Below, one piece after another: positions 34,166-46,689 of a DNA stretch of 64,000 nt. This DNA comes from Siphonodentalium dalli. Taxonomy: Eukaryota > Mollusca > Scaphopoda > Gadilida > Siphonodentaliidae. Made by a program: the position numbers and the translations under genes. The notes below the pieces were generated by a model that searched no databases, was not told the DNA's origin, and saw nothing but the letters and a program-made list of their open reading frames with translations. The stretch is taken from contig CP136061.1 of the NCBI GenBank assembly GCA_032622095.1, positions 50,851,762-50,915,761 on the forward strand. Direction: 5' to 3'. The number at the start of each line of letters is the position of its first letter. The stretch's first letter is position 1.

Positions 34166-34171
34166 AATAAA
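34166..34171 (+). terminator. Possible polyadenylation signal
   Basis: AATAAA lies about 295 nt after the stop codon of the pleiotrophin-like gene. It is the first canonical signal I find downstream. Confidence 0.45.
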
Positions 34172-34324
34172 ATTCACAAATTTCCCTTTTCTTGAATCTT
34201 GTTATTTATTATGTGTTTATGTAGCCTAATTATTCCTGAAAAAAATCTATTGCAATCAGTTCCGGGATTCCGTATTTTAATATTTTTTTCATAAACAGAA
34301 ACATCATGATTCATTTATTCATTG

Positions 34325-34341
34325 CGGGGGGGGGGGGGGGC
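34325..34341. repeat. Poly-G run
   Basis: A run of about 16 G. Similar runs occur at about 2978, 20976, 40528, 42033, 47619 and 49532, and poly-C at 5033. Confidence 0.8.
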
Positions 34342-34369
34342 GGGTAGTAAACAAATGGAAAAATCAAAA

Positions 34370-34640
34370 AATCAAGTGGTTATTATTGTTAATAGTAACC
34401 ACTTGATTCTAGAGTTATTCATCTTACAACCGCAATGTGTCCGTTTTTAGCACGTGGTCCTCTAAAAGATTGGTCCACAAATAATAGAAACAGCAAATTT
34501 CAAACATCTATATCTAATCACTCTGAGCTTTGATGTGTGGGTTCCTCGACTCGAATCAAATATTGTTTTACCCCCGAAGCCAAAGAAATAGTAATTTAGG
34601 AGCGTCTGATCGGATTGAGTACCTCTAACTCCATTTGTTG
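34370..34640 (+). repeat. Partial copy of the linker-exon segment
   Basis: The words CCACTTGATT and AGAGTTAT, then ATATCTAATCACTCTGAGCT and TTTTACCCCCGAA.CCAAAGAAAT, match 3940-4150. The part containing the Thr/Pro exon is absent. Confidence 0.65.
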
Positions 34641-34939
34641 TCATCGGAGTCTATCCCACATACACTGGGATATTCCGTATTTTCACAGGATTTGTGCTAC
34701 TGACAAATGGACATTTCGGTGCAGCTGAGATCTTTACTATAGCAGTATAGGCTTTGCTTTCACACTTCCCACGCCAGTTATATTTGGCGAACTTCAGTAC
34801 AGTGACTGAAACCCAACATTCACCATCAATATTCTAACCACAATTAATCTTCACGCTTCATGTATAGCTGTGACAATCAAGTAAATTCGAATTTCCACTA
34901 AAGTAGAGCTTAATGGGTAAAATATATATCAACTATAAT

Positions 34940-35470
34940 TGCATTTTCCTGCAAATTCCGAGTTGTTACTTAGTAACCGTTACTAAGGAGCTACATGCAT
35001 CATGTGGCAAAGTCGCCCGATCTCATAATGATCAGTGGCCTATGCAGAGCATGCCTGTACAGTTTTAGACATACATGTGCCCAACTTTGAACAAAACCAG
35101 CACCATGTGATTAGACACTGACTGAATTCAGGCAAAAATACCATTGAATGATTAGTACACCATTGTGGTATTTGATTAGCAACCGTTGCTAACCTTAAAT
35201 ATTCTGATGGTCAGGTATATCTCAAACTTCACATTTGGGTATTAACTGCATCGGAAACGCAAACACTGGCGTTTTTTAATTACGAAGCTACAAGCTATAA
35301 TTGCAATTTCCAGTCAAATCCCGGTAGTTGCCTAGGCTAAGTTTCTCGATCTTATAATGATCAATGGCCCATGGGACACAAACCTGTACAGTTTTATAGC
35401 TGTGTCACAATTTGAACATAACCAATATCATCCAACTATATACACTATCTAATTTACGGGAAAATAGAAG
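34940..35470. repeat. Two diverged direct copies, about 340 bp apart
   Basis: GCATTTTCC or GCAATTTCC, then GATC(C/T)TATAATGATCA-like TCATAATGATCAGTGGCC, then CCTGTACAGTTTTA and TTTGAACA.AACCA, occur in the same order at 34945-35100 and 35303-35425. No coding signal. Confidence 0.6.
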
Positions 35471-36077
35471 AGTGTTGATCGCCATGGTACGTCACGGTCC
35501 AAAGCCCAAGTATATTCTTGGGGGAGAACGATCCATTAAGCCTTAGTCGATGGTTTGTTCACAACATATGGAGTCATGATACATTATGAAGGATGGTGGA
35601 AGCTATGGTTCCCTCAACTATGTTCTTCGACACTTTGCTAGTATCAATAAGTGGTATTCACGAAACCACCATGCACGACTTCCTGTCTGTTCGCGATATT
35701 GTCGCACCATTATCATGTCAGCCAAAAATACATTGAACCCTCTCCTCACAATATAAACAATGCTGTACAATCCACAATATCGACAATTGTCCGTCCAGTA
35801 AAGGCAGGTATACTTGTCGCAAAATGAGAGAATTATATTAAATTTTATCACCCTATAATAATACAACAAAGTCATTGTTTTCGTTAGGACCCACAGTTCT
35901 CACACATGCACATAAATATAGAATTTATGACTTTTAATTTTGAAGTAGACATGGTGAAATTGACAACACGTGTCATTATTACTATCCCATTAATCGTGAT
36001 TCATATGCTTGTCTTTTTAAGCTTTGTCCACGCACTGTGTTACTTGCATCTTAATGTGCTGTACTATATATAAGACC
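35471..36077. other. No gene seen
   Basis: AT-rich intron sequence between a repeat pair and the large GACGTC-ended element. No exon or repeat was recognised. Confidence 0.35.
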
Positions 36078-39000
36078 ACCCAGATAGCCACCGACGTCGG
36101 CCCAACGGACGGCGTGGCCGCCGGCTATGACGCCGACGTCGGCATATGGTTGGCAGTCGACGTCGGCCCGACCGTCGGCGTGGCCGTCGGTTATGACGTC
36201 GGCAAATGGTTGGCAGCCGACCACAGTCAGTCGGCTCGAAGGCTTTTCGTGGTCTTGATCATGCCATGCATGAATATCTACTCAATAGCTACGGCACGGG
36301 CATAGATATGGAGTAAATAATTGTGGCGTGATCCAGTTCGTGGTCATGTGAATTACTGAGCTCTATACTATAATTGCAAACTAAACTAACAAGACTAAAA
36401 CAATTGCAATTCTCTGTGAATTTCCGGTTAACCAAGAAGTCACAAAACAAATTTTGAAACGGTTATAAATGCCAGAAGAAAAAATGGCTAATTGTCAATG
36501 TTTAATCGTGTTGATATAATTATACATTACAAATCAAACAAAGCTACTGATATTGATTGGGACAATTCAAGAGGAATATTATGGGATTGTGTATACGACC
36601 CAGACCGCAAATAGCTGCCAACAATTTTTAATGTTAAAAATCAACGCAAAAACACGTATAACGGTATTTATTATGTATATACTTATATGGATCGATAAGT
36701 AGTGTTAAATATTTATACAGCGGTGTCCGAAATGGTGCTTAAATTGTCTCTAATAAATCAGCCCGCACGTATATAGTTTTCTGTGAAATTCGTCAGACTT
36801 GGTTTAGACATTAATGTCTGGAATTTTGAATTTGAAATTTTATATCCCAGAGTTTCCTGTACTAAGATTTTTCCGGCCTAATCTTCTTGGGTTCGATTGC
36901 CTGAAGGTCCAAAACTCTGTACCACGAAGCTCCAATACTCCGAAATTCCGATTATCTTTCCAGTTCACATCATATATATCTACGCATATATAGTTCGACC
37001 GAGAGTTCAGTCTGCATGGTTGGCTTTTTCACATGCATATATATGGACTCTGGATTCACACATCATGTCACATACGTATAATTAATGTGATATACTCCTC
37101 TTTGGGGAGCAACGTACAGAATGACAAACACCGTGCAGCACAATGAAATCTCCCACATGTATCGTGAACGATTCCTAGATCATCGCAATCTGGGCTAGGT
37201 AGGTTGTCGCGATTTGAACCCCGACATATGCGAAAATCGGCCCTGCGAAAATCGGGGCCGATTTTCAAGGTTGATCCGAATTGAGGGACATCTTAATGTG
37301 CCATTCCGATCGATACATAGCCATTTGGATAAGAAATGAGAATTTGTTCACACTCACTGAAGCAAGCGCATTTGAAGCAATCTCCGTTCACGTGCGTTAT
37401 ATGCTGTTATTACCATATCCAACAGTGGTCCTGTAAAGATATAGAGGGAAATACTAAACACCTGCACTTGTACACTTGAAAGTACCCGATCGACCCCAAT
37501 GCCAACATACCTTTCAATGTTTAAAGATATCTGATGACCTATATAATACTAATATATGGCCGAAGTTATCTACTGGGACAGACGGGCGGGAGGACCGATG
37601 TGGCATGTCAATAGAAACAATTGTTTTTTGCCAAAAGTTTATTCGTGTAATTCAAAATAGCGCTTGCTAAACGCTCTTCACGTTTCATCATGCATATATT
37701 AAATTTTAACATGCATTTTTTGTTTAACAAAAGAGACTGTTGCCCTAATGTCGAATCCAGGAATATACATGTAGACCTAACGGTTATATAAATAGAATAC
37801 ATTACAATAATTTAAACGGACATGGCTCATTAGATCTTCTTTGTTGGCGTGATTTGGAAGGTGACATTATGTTGATCCATATACGCCATATCAACAGTTA
37901 CTGCATATGCCATGAACAATCCTGCTAATGTCAGAACTATAGGTTCAATCTACATTGAATTTTCGCACATGTGTGACATGCACGCCCTTTATTTATACAT
38001 GTACCATGTGAGGACTAGATCGTAACAGTTGAAGTTGAAGAAACTCTTTATTGATCAATGCCGAAGAAAGTTCTGGACCCAAACGTTCTCAATTATATCA
38101 CTAAAATTAATCTTGCTGTGGCATAAAGAGGCCGAATATAACGTTAATGTTAAGCATAGTTGTAGACCTAATTTGTTGATCCCTTCAGAACTGGGCCGCG
38201 ATGTAACAAAATAGAACAAAATTTGGACCTTCAATTGACATTCAAGTACCTTTTAGACATTACATACCGGTACATGTAAGTATGTACCTGACAAGAGATA
38301 ATAATTAATAAATACGACACCGTCGATTGCCGACGTCGGGCCAACGTCGGGCCGACGTCGGGTTGCCGACTGCGCTGACAATAGACCAAAATTAAATAAA
38401 TGTTGGCGTGTTAACATACTAAAAGTCTAAAACGTAACAAGCTGTTTGATACAATGAGAAACTCTATATAATAGAGACAAATGTGGCTATTATTAAGCTG
38501 TTTTATTTAGGGGTACAAATCGAGCCCGGAACTTCGGATGATTGCCATGATTGTGCAATATATTTTGGAAAAATATTAAACTTTCCTATATTATTCCGCC
38601 CTGGAAATGTATCCATGCACGCATGGTCCTCTGCGTAATCATTAACACCGATTGTGATTAATTTTCCACATCAGAGAAGAAATAATAATGTTAGGCTCCG
38701 AATTTAAAGTCGAAAATAATGTGACTGAAGCTTTAAAATTGACGCAGCAAACGAAACGTACAACGACGTCATATTAGCGACAATGACGTCGGCAACCCAC
38801 GTTGGTAGCGGCGTAATGTCGCAATAGCTATATATACTAGTCCTTGACCTCGATAAATGGTATACTCGTAGGGCGCGCATCTATAATCTCAAATCGACTC
38901 CATTCCACCCGCATGTGCAATTTGACTTATATATCAAGATGTTCCACACACTTTGGTGTTCTAGAAACTACCCGAAAAAGACAGGTTAATTAGTTGAATA

Positions 39001-39420
39001 TAACGTGACTGCAAATTCTAAGGTGAAGGTCGAGTATAGCTCTTGCGACATTACCCCTCTACCACCGACGTTTTACCGACCAATGTATGAAAACAACGAC
39101 AATCACTTCAAAAACTACTATAAACGCATGGAACGTTCAAGGGTGGAATTTGTGTAGCAAAGATTAATGTACGACTTCGGGCATCAATATGGTACGTGGT
39201 ATATATAAATATTCCGCGATTTATTTATCACTGGTCAGTTTCCCGTCGGCAGCCGACCCCGTCGGCAGCCGACCGTATGTCGACCTCCAGTTCTGGCGAG
39301 ATCTAGTGAACGTCGGGTGCCGACCTGTTGCCGACCATCTCTATTTCACAACGACGTTGGGCCGACGTCGCCCCGATGGACATACCGACGGTTGGACCGA
39401 CGTCGTTGTGCTGTCTGGGT
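36078..39420. mobile_element. Large DNA element with GACGTC-rich inverted ends
   Basis: The left end ACCCAGATAGCCACCGACGT and the right end, read in reverse, ACCCAGACAGCACAACGACG are matching inverted termini 3343 bp apart. Both ends hold clusters of the palindromic word CGACGTCGG and its variants (36090-36240 and 39245-39405). A further cluster lies at 38323-38377 and single words at 38745-38800. Such subterminal repeats usually bind a transposase. The interior is AT-rich and shows no recognisable transposase. No clear target duplication is seen. The GC content of the ends is far above the surroundings. Confidence 0.6.
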
Positions 39421-39597
39421 TTGTATCGTATTGGAATAATTTGACTTTTATCGATAATTCAACTGTAACAGTAACGTTTATATTTGATTTTAACATGTAA
39501 GAAATTTCAGTATTGAAAAGTTATTAATAATGGAAATTTGAATGAGAACAAAGTATTTATATTTTTCATGTTGTTTTACAGACAAGCCTTGAAATAG

Positions 39598-39650
39598 TGT
39601 GTCTGTCATTTGCAGAATGGGACCCCCAGAGGGTGAATTCTTCTCGTACT
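39598..39650 (+). repeat. Dispersed hairpin repeat (family H), truncated copy
   Basis: GTGTGTCTGTCATTTGCAGA and then GGGACCCCCAGAGGGTGAATT match the start of the copies at 50955 and 63565, then stop. Confidence 0.65.
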
Positions 39651-39671
39651 AAAACTAGCTAAGATATTGGG

Positions 39672-40526
39672 ATGGCGAGATGCTGGATTTTAGTCCGAGT
39701 TCGCCTCCATAGGCTTTCTATAACACGAGTTAAGCGTTTGTGACCCGCTCAAATCAAACCACAATTATATGAAATAAAATATCACAATTGCGACAATAAA
39801 CGGATATTTTCCGCAGAAGACATGATATTTGATCTGAAACCCACATCAGTTGTGAATTGAAAGCGGTAATTTAATGTGAAAAGAGACATTTACCGCAGTG
39901 TTGACATATTTTTAAAAGTATGCGAACTCAGTTGACCTCGCGAACTGTGTTCGGCATTTTCAGGTGAAAATACTCCGTAGATTTCGACTAACCACGCACA
40001 TGACGATGAATTCTCCATTATAATCGTAACTATGTGTGTCAATAAATAAATAAATAGATTAAGTAAACATTGAAGATATAAATGTAATACATTAAATAAA
40101 TTACGGGAATTACAACCCACTCACAGTTTAAAACAGTGTAAACACAACGAGCATTAGAATAAATATGGGGCCTGCCATCTTGTTTGTATCGAAATTCGTC
40201 TCGGCCAAAACAAACTCCGGACTATGCCGGAGTTCTTCGGAACACTTCGGCTTTCAGTTAAAACGTAAACAAACATATAAACAAAGCGATGTTAGTGGCA
40301 CTCAACCGGAATATTCTATGTGTAATTTAACATGAAATTAGATTATTATACACCATTATGACCATAAGATGTCACTCTTTACGATGTATGTAGCATCATG
40401 TATTGATTTGTTAGGTAAATCGAGTATAATACACCCAAATTCCCGCCACAAACCCTGGGCGTAACTCGTGTTATAGTAAGCCTATAGAGGCGAACTCGGA
40501 CTAAAATCAAGCATCTCGCCATCCAA
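39672..40526. mobile_element. DNA element with about 62-bp inverted ends
   Basis: GGATGGCGAGATGCTGGATT and the following TTAGTCCGAGTTCGCCTC with ATAACACGAGTTA (39672-39733) are mirrored at 40452-40526. Inside lie an AACTCCGGACTATGCCGGAGTT hairpin (40212-40236) and a minus-strand open frame of 76 codons of no recognised family. Long inverted ends fit a Mutator-like or other non-autonomous element. Confidence 0.6.
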
Positions 40527-41176
40527 AGTTGGGGGGGGGGGGTAAGTATTTAAACTGGTCGGAGTAAGTCTGGTCGGTTCGAAAACTCGCTTGTTGCTTG
40601 TTTCATTCAACAATTTATACCAGAAGTAATACACACACAGTCCTCGAATTTCTTGGCTTTGATTTGATTGTAGTAGTGTACTGGCGTAGTGGTGTCTACC
40701 GGGTGTACTGTCTACCGTGTACTGTCTACCGGGTAGCACGAATACATCCCAACTGTTATTGCATTCTTCTAACTTTCGTGCGTTGAATACTGTCTCTGTT
40801 ACTGATTTGTGATTTCCTCTGGTGCATCATCATTCTCAACCATTCACTGTTCACTACCAACCACTGTTCACTATCAGCCACTCTGACAGTGACACTGCAT
40901 GTGCTCAGTCAGTGGTCACAAGGAATAAAATCGATTATAGTAGTATTGCCTGGTTAAGATTGTTTCCGCTATACTATAGGTAGTCAAAAGTCGGCGAATT
41001 GCGTCTGAAGCCAGTTATTTATATCGATAACGTTATCGTAGCTAAGAGTTTGGAAATCTTATATCGGGATTACTTAATGTGGTGCGTGGGCTGATCTCAA
41101 ATTATTGGCCATTTGTGAAAATAAACAAGAATACACTCAGCTTTTTAGGGGAATAAACACTCAAAAAGCTATATAA
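40527..41176. other. No gene seen; poly-G and short direct repeats
   Basis: A poly-G run follows at 40528-40540. Near 40690-40740, GGTGTCTACCGGGTGTACTG and two further TGTCTACCG units form a short repeat. Near 40845-40885 CACTGTTCACTA is repeated. No exon is recognised. Confidence 0.4.
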
Positions 41177-41342
41177 ATATAAGAAATGAATGTATTGTGG
41201 GATTTTGTGTTATAGTGGGATACGGCGCTGTGTTCGTTGTGGGTAAATTTAGTGTAAACCGCTTCGCAGTTTACATAATGTACCGCAACGACCACAACGC
41301 CGTACCCACAATAACACACACCACTACATTAATTTCTTAAAT
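41177..41342. repeat. Hairpin element
   Basis: ATACGGCG..GTTCGTTG and GTGTAAAC on the left are mirrored by GTTTACA, CAACGACCACAACGCCGTA on the right, around CGCTTCGC. Outer arms continue to AAGAAATGAATGTA and TACATTAATTTCTT. The total length is about 166 bp with arms of about 75 bp. Confidence 0.8.
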
Positions 41343-41679
41343 AATTTTTCAGTATAGAAGATCTTCATCACAGTAACATTTATTTCTTGCAAACATTTTG
41401 ATCAAATATATTTTTTACATTACATTACTTTCAGTTGGCAACCCTTGTGGAGTTCAGAATAAATATAATATTGTATATGGAATAAACCGGTTTACTGTCA
41501 CAAATGTGATATTTCACTAATTGAGAATTTTAGGTGAGCGGGTAATCAACGCTTAACCCCGATATTTAATATATATTCACGCGACTTCAACGTAAAACAG
41601 CATTATCCCGACTGATTAAACTATCAGGTTTACGTGGAGGGAAACTTAGACTAGATCAAAGTACATGTATATGTGATAA

Positions 41680-41910
41680 ATTAAAACCATAGTATTATGA
41701 TGACTACAATGGTTACTGTAGTCAAACCATGGATTTAATATAGTATAGTTGTCAGATTGATTATTCTCACTATAGATTTACCACAAAAACTATGGTAAAT
41801 CCAAACGTGGTATGCAACTACCATAAAATTACAATGGCAATCAGTGGCAAACATGGCGAAAGCATCGTGGTTACCATATATATACTATTGTAAACCATGG
41901 GACTGTTTTG
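41680..41910. repeat. Cluster of short inverted words, CCATRGTAA type
   Basis: ACCATAGTA, ACAATGGTTACTGTAGT, ACCATGGAT, ACTATGGTAAAT, GTGGTTACCATA and GTAAACCATGGG lie in alternating orientation across 230 bp, suggesting a small palindromic element. Confidence 0.45.
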
Positions 41911-42454
41911 TGAGGGTAGTTGTACATTTTACATATATAGGTTTAAATTGTGCTCATTGTTCGGGGTAGCATATGTCAACTAATGGTAACAAAAGTTTGT
42001 CTGAAATTCGCATAATGTGGATATTTTCCAAATGGGGGGGGGGGGGGGGAGTTGTAAGGTTGGACATTTTAAACAGTTATACAGATTGAGGTACAGTTGG
42101 AACTTCCTCCACGAAGATATTCGTGGTGCAATCCTCCCCCAACAAAAACCCCATAGCCACATCCCTGAAGTCAGTGTTCATGCAATTTTATATTCCAACC
42201 TATAATCGAACCGCCGGGAACACGATATAAGCAAACACATTATAGATTAATATTAGCCTTATTTAAACTGCGGATTAAGGGCATGTAATACCATTTAACT
42301 TATTAGCATAGACCTTACGAACGTTTGAACAAAAATATCAGCATCAATATTTATGTTTATTTAACCATGTACACCCGAGTGCTTAATTAAGATTATTGAT
42401 TATTTGTTGAAATAACTGTTTTTGTAGCGGCAACATGTAACTTTGTCCTCTTCT

Positions 42455-42719
42455 TTAACCCGTTCATGTCTGGAGCAGCGCTGGTGCAGCATTAAATACA
42501 TTGTGCCAGTGCATTATCTTATATACACGAGTCTTCCATAAGGAGTATCGCATATATAAGAGAATGCACTGGCTTACAAGATCAGGGTAAATATTGTTAG
42601 GTCAATGCATTGTCTTATATATGCGAGGCGCCATGTGGGCGACTGGCATATATAAGAGAATGCATTGGCACAGGGTTTTCGTAAAATTGCAGGAAGCTCC
42701 AGTTGTTAAAGGGGTTTAA
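42455..42719. mobile_element. Paired-hairpin element, possibly TTAA-flanked
   Basis: Two hairpins (42508-42573 and 42601-42669) have arms GCCAGTGCATTATCTTATAT and CAATGCATTGTCTTATATAT, variants of those at 23.5 and 30.1 kb. TTAACCCGTTCATG on the left and GGGGTTTAA on the right could be piggyBac-type ends but match less well than at 30.1 kb. Confidence 0.55.
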
Positions 42720-43068
42720 TGTTGAAGATATCTCGGTCCGATTTGACACCAAATTTAATTGTAATACGCTTACGATGCCAAAAAGGTGAAAAACTACTTG
42801 CAATCACAATCATTCGCATCGCAGAAATCCGCAAATCACCCATAATTAAAAAAACTCACGAGAACGCTATTTAATATCTAATGATTTTGGGTTACAACCG
42901 TGGACGCTCTTTATATTAAGACACGATCATTGGAAGTTTTGCTATAACTTAGCGGACAAAAACTCAAAATAAAAATTACTTCTTATATAAATCAACATCT
43001 GACACTATTCATTTGTCGGAACTAATTATTTTCTGGCATAGAAAACTTACAAATGGTGAAGTTGCGGT

Positions 43069-43109
43069 GTCAAGTCTGGTCAAGTCTGGTCAAGTCTGGT
43101 CAAGTCGGA
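43069..43109. repeat. 10-bp tandem repeat
   Basis: GTCAAGTCTG is repeated four times, the last copy ending GTCAAGTCGG. Confidence 0.9.
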
Positions 43110-45769
43110 CAAAGGGTCTTTAAACGGATATGGCTCATTCAAGCTTCCAAATTATGTCCACTCAATTTGGTAGGAGGTATAAGATTGGTTGACAAATGCA
43201 CAAAATATTGATATACTGGCTTCATATGCTCTGAAAAATACTTTCATGGTCACAGTCATTTTTCAGCTGTATTCAATTTTGTGCACAGTAGAGAACCAAA
43301 CGCTCTTTATTTCTACCATATCAGGAATAGATCAACACATCACTTTCTGTTTCATGCCGAGCATATGGCTGTTTTGTTTTGTTTGGGATCCAAAGTTTGT
43401 ATTTTAGTTATGACTTTAAATGCGGCTTTCTGTGACGTATAATGCTCGTCGAAAGGTAGTTCAAGTATTAATCGACCTATTTCGATACCGCTAACAATTT
43501 AAAAGCGAACATTATTATGTGTATTTTGGAGCGCAAACCGCCAAGTGGCTTTAAAATGTTGTGACCAATGTCTATATGATTAAATTAAGATGGATTATTG
43601 AATTTCCAGTTTAGAAGTTGTGATAATAGGAACTTGACTTCCTGCTTTTTAACAATCACGAATGTTCGGTAAACATATCGGCATATTAGGTAATAAATGA
43701 AATTTTCATGCATAATTTCCGGTGTCGGATATACACAGTGTTTGTCAATGTCACGCTGTGCATTCATAGATAATCAGTGTATTTTTTATCTCGCGACCAA
43801 TCTCCAACAGCACCTGGATTAGAATTCGGATCAAACCCTGGACAATCTGGTATTATGCTTGCCGTTTCGATATATTTTAATCCTTGTCGGCAATGTGATG
43901 TATTGGATATAATTTAGAGATGATATACAATACAATATTTCGTAAGATACGTGCGCAAACATATTGGTTGTTATAAAAGTCACACACACCGCTGTCCGGA
44001 TATTTAGCGGAACGAAATAACGAGTATCACTAAAATGCGTACGCCTATTGCTTGAATGTAATTGTATTCATTGCCTTATGTTATAATGCTGTATAAAAGC
44101 AAAAACCAAAAAAACAACTAACAGGAACTTCGTAGCATGAATTATTGTCATTGGAATGGAGTATATGGAGCATACTTAAGGCGGTTTCTTCTTGAATCAC
44201 GGTAAATTGGGCCGTAATGGCCGTGTCTGAGAATTCAGACCAAATTAACGGGTGAATGCCCCGTAATATTTACGGTATTTGCTGAAAGTGCATTCGAATA
44301 TAAGACATATATATAGCAATACATTTCGGATGAGAAATACACGAGTATTTAGATTTTTGATCAGTTTCCGTTCGGGTAATGTTTTCAGGTATTGAATGAG
44401 TAGAACACGCTTCACGGTGATGGGATAACAGCTATCGTATCGCCCAATTTAAATATTATTAGAGATCAGTTTCGACTCAAATCGACTCGCATCAAGCCAC
44501 ATACAAGTGACCGACGCATTACGCCATTACCTCCTCAGATATTGATTTTCGTTTCTTCCATTGTATATAACTATCCAGTCTTCAATAGGACTTTAATCAG
44601 TCTGACATTGGCTTTACTTTCGTGAAAAATATCGTTGATATATTGTGGACAGCGAACTGCATGGTTGTTGAAGTGGAAAAGCACGAAATTAAATTGTTTT
44701 CAGACAACATATATACTAGAGCAGAGTTCTGTTCGATTTGTATCCAAGTGACAGATATTGAATTTACGCTACTCTTCGTGTCGTTAGACCATGTACACGT
44801 ACATTATTCATGCACAAGCGTTCGGCTGAACACTTTGGCTAAAAGCCCAAACACGGTTGCGTTAGTGACTCGTACAATTCGTTCTCCGACTTACATAAAT
44901 AAATCATTTTTCCTGACATTATGAATTATGCACGGTTAACAAACGCAGTCTATATTTTCGTGGCAGCGCCAAAACACTACCAGCTGACATGTGAATATTA
45001 TATAGTATTATTCAGAGCCACTAAACGCATTTAAAGTGTTGGTTTACCATTCCCGAATCAACCAGTAGCCAGGTTCAGACACACCTACGTGTAACTTATA
45101 ACGTGTGTTACTATAGCATTGCAGATAGATATATTAAAAAGTAAACACATGACCTATGATTTTTCTTGCATTTTCGTGATCAGTTGGTATCAATCTAGCT
45201 GGGTAAATATCACTGGAGTGGCCTGCAGGCTTCAATTCAGTGAATATAGCTGAAAAGTTAACACTGTCGTCTATGGGAAACGATTTAGTTAAGTGATTCC
45301 TAAATAATAGTCGGGTGGCGATTAAAATCCGCCATATTGCAGCGTTGGTCGCTCATTGGGTTATAAGAATATTAGATTATTCCTCTTCAATACAAGTTCC
45401 GTATTCTACACGTTGGGCGATCAACTTCGAAACGATTTGACCGAGTAAGTGTAGGTGAGTTAGGTGACCCCCGTTGGCAATGACAATACACGTTACACGC
45501 GTTACGCGTTCCTGTTACTGAAACGGAATTGATATACACTTTTATTATATGATCATAAGTTTCTTTCCCCAATTCCTATGTTAAAACGTAACGAAAAAAT
45601 CGAGATATCTAACTATGTTCACCTCATTAATGAAACAACAGGTTAATATCAGTTCTGAGTGACGTCAGAAACTTCAGGGGTTAACATAACTTATTATCAG
45701 ACCTGAAAATTTATCAGGTTTTCCAGCGACGTTCAACGTCACAACGTCTTGTCCAATCAAAGAGCGTTT
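43110..45769. other. No gene identified
   Basis: An open frame of 100 codons at 44622-44924 has no recognised motif and no supporting context. GGCCGTAATGGCC and a GTAAT..TTACGG stem lie near 44208-44280. The stretch is otherwise AT-rich intron DNA of gene B. Confidence 0.35.
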
Positions 45770-45937
45770 CATATAATAAAACAGTTATCGCATTGTTCTT
45801 GGTTGACACGAGGAATTGTCAGCCCTCGGAAGCCAATATTCACCTCGGCCTACGGCCTTGGTGAATATTGACTTCATCGGGTTGACAACTCCTCGTGTCA
45901 ACATCGAAACAATGCGATAACTGTATATTATTATATG
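45770..45937. mobile_element. Hairpin element, copy 1
   Basis: The ends CATATAATAAAACAGTTAT and ATAACTGTATATTATTATATG mirror each other. Inner arms pair through GTTGACACGAGGAATTGTCA and AATATTCACC around CGGCCTACGGCCTTGG. The second copy at 46287-46450 has the same plan with compensating changes. Confidence 0.8.
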
Positions 45938-46137
45938 ACCATTACTTTCTACTCCAAATCCCATAGTAAATTGCCATGCCTAATTATGAATAATTCCCAA
46001 TGTCCACTGCTCCTTTTATACCTTTTATAGCGCCACAGGTTAATATAACGCTTAGCAGGTTAATATAACATTCCGCTGACCTCTTACTATAAATAGATCT
46101 GGGTTTTCCCTACGCGCTAAATGTGACAGCCAATGAC

Positions 46138-46183
46138 GTTGCGTACATTACGAATGGGGCGTTGCGTACATTACGAATGGGGA
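46138..46183. repeat. 23-bp tandem duplication
   Basis: GTTGCGTACATTACGAATGG occurs twice in succession. Confidence 0.85.
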
Positions 46184-46286
46184 ATCTTATCGCTTCGATA
46201 TACCGATGATTTTGAAAATGAAAGAGAAGTGTTTATCATTTATCATATCTGAGTAGATTTCCCTTGCATTTGATATAATCGCCCGT

Positions 46287-46450
46287 CATATAATAAAACA
46301 GTTATTGCATTCCTCCTTGGTTAACATAAGGAATTATCAACCCTCGGAAGTTGATATTCACCGCGGCCTTCGGCCTTGGTGAATATCAACTTCCTCGGGT
46401 TGATAATTCCTTATGTTAACCTCGGAGGAATGCAATAATTGTATAATATT
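46287..46450. mobile_element. Hairpin element, copy 2
   Basis: Arms contain CATATAATAAAACAGTTATT, TTAACATAAGGAATTATCAA and TTGATATTCACC around CGGCCTTCGGCC. Substitutions relative to copy 1 occur in both arms together (for example GTTGACACGAGG versus GTTAACATAAGG), so each hairpin has stayed self-complementary. Confidence 0.85.
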
Positions 46451-46689
46451 ACGCCCAATACTATGGGTGTTTGCTGTTATGCTGATCTGGTCGTGCCAAT
46501 GGTGCATATGAGGATATCTCACAGGACAACACATTTCGGGTTTTCGCGGATGTCTAATTGTTGCAGTAGGTAACTTTTGTGACCGCGTTAATTGCTTCGA
46601 TGTTTAGGCATAAACAATGTCTGGGCCACTCTTGAAGATTTTATTGCGGGAACACAATGCATAATATAACAGCTAGCTTTGCTGGTGAC

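Noticed and set aside
36024-36305. Frame with DVGPT repeats
   Set aside because: It is made by the GACGTC words at the transposon end. No domain is recognised and no homologous frame is kept at the other end.
44622-44924. Plus-strand frame of 100 codons
   Set aside because: No motif, no splice or promoter context and no second copy. Chance is likely in AT-rich DNA of this length.
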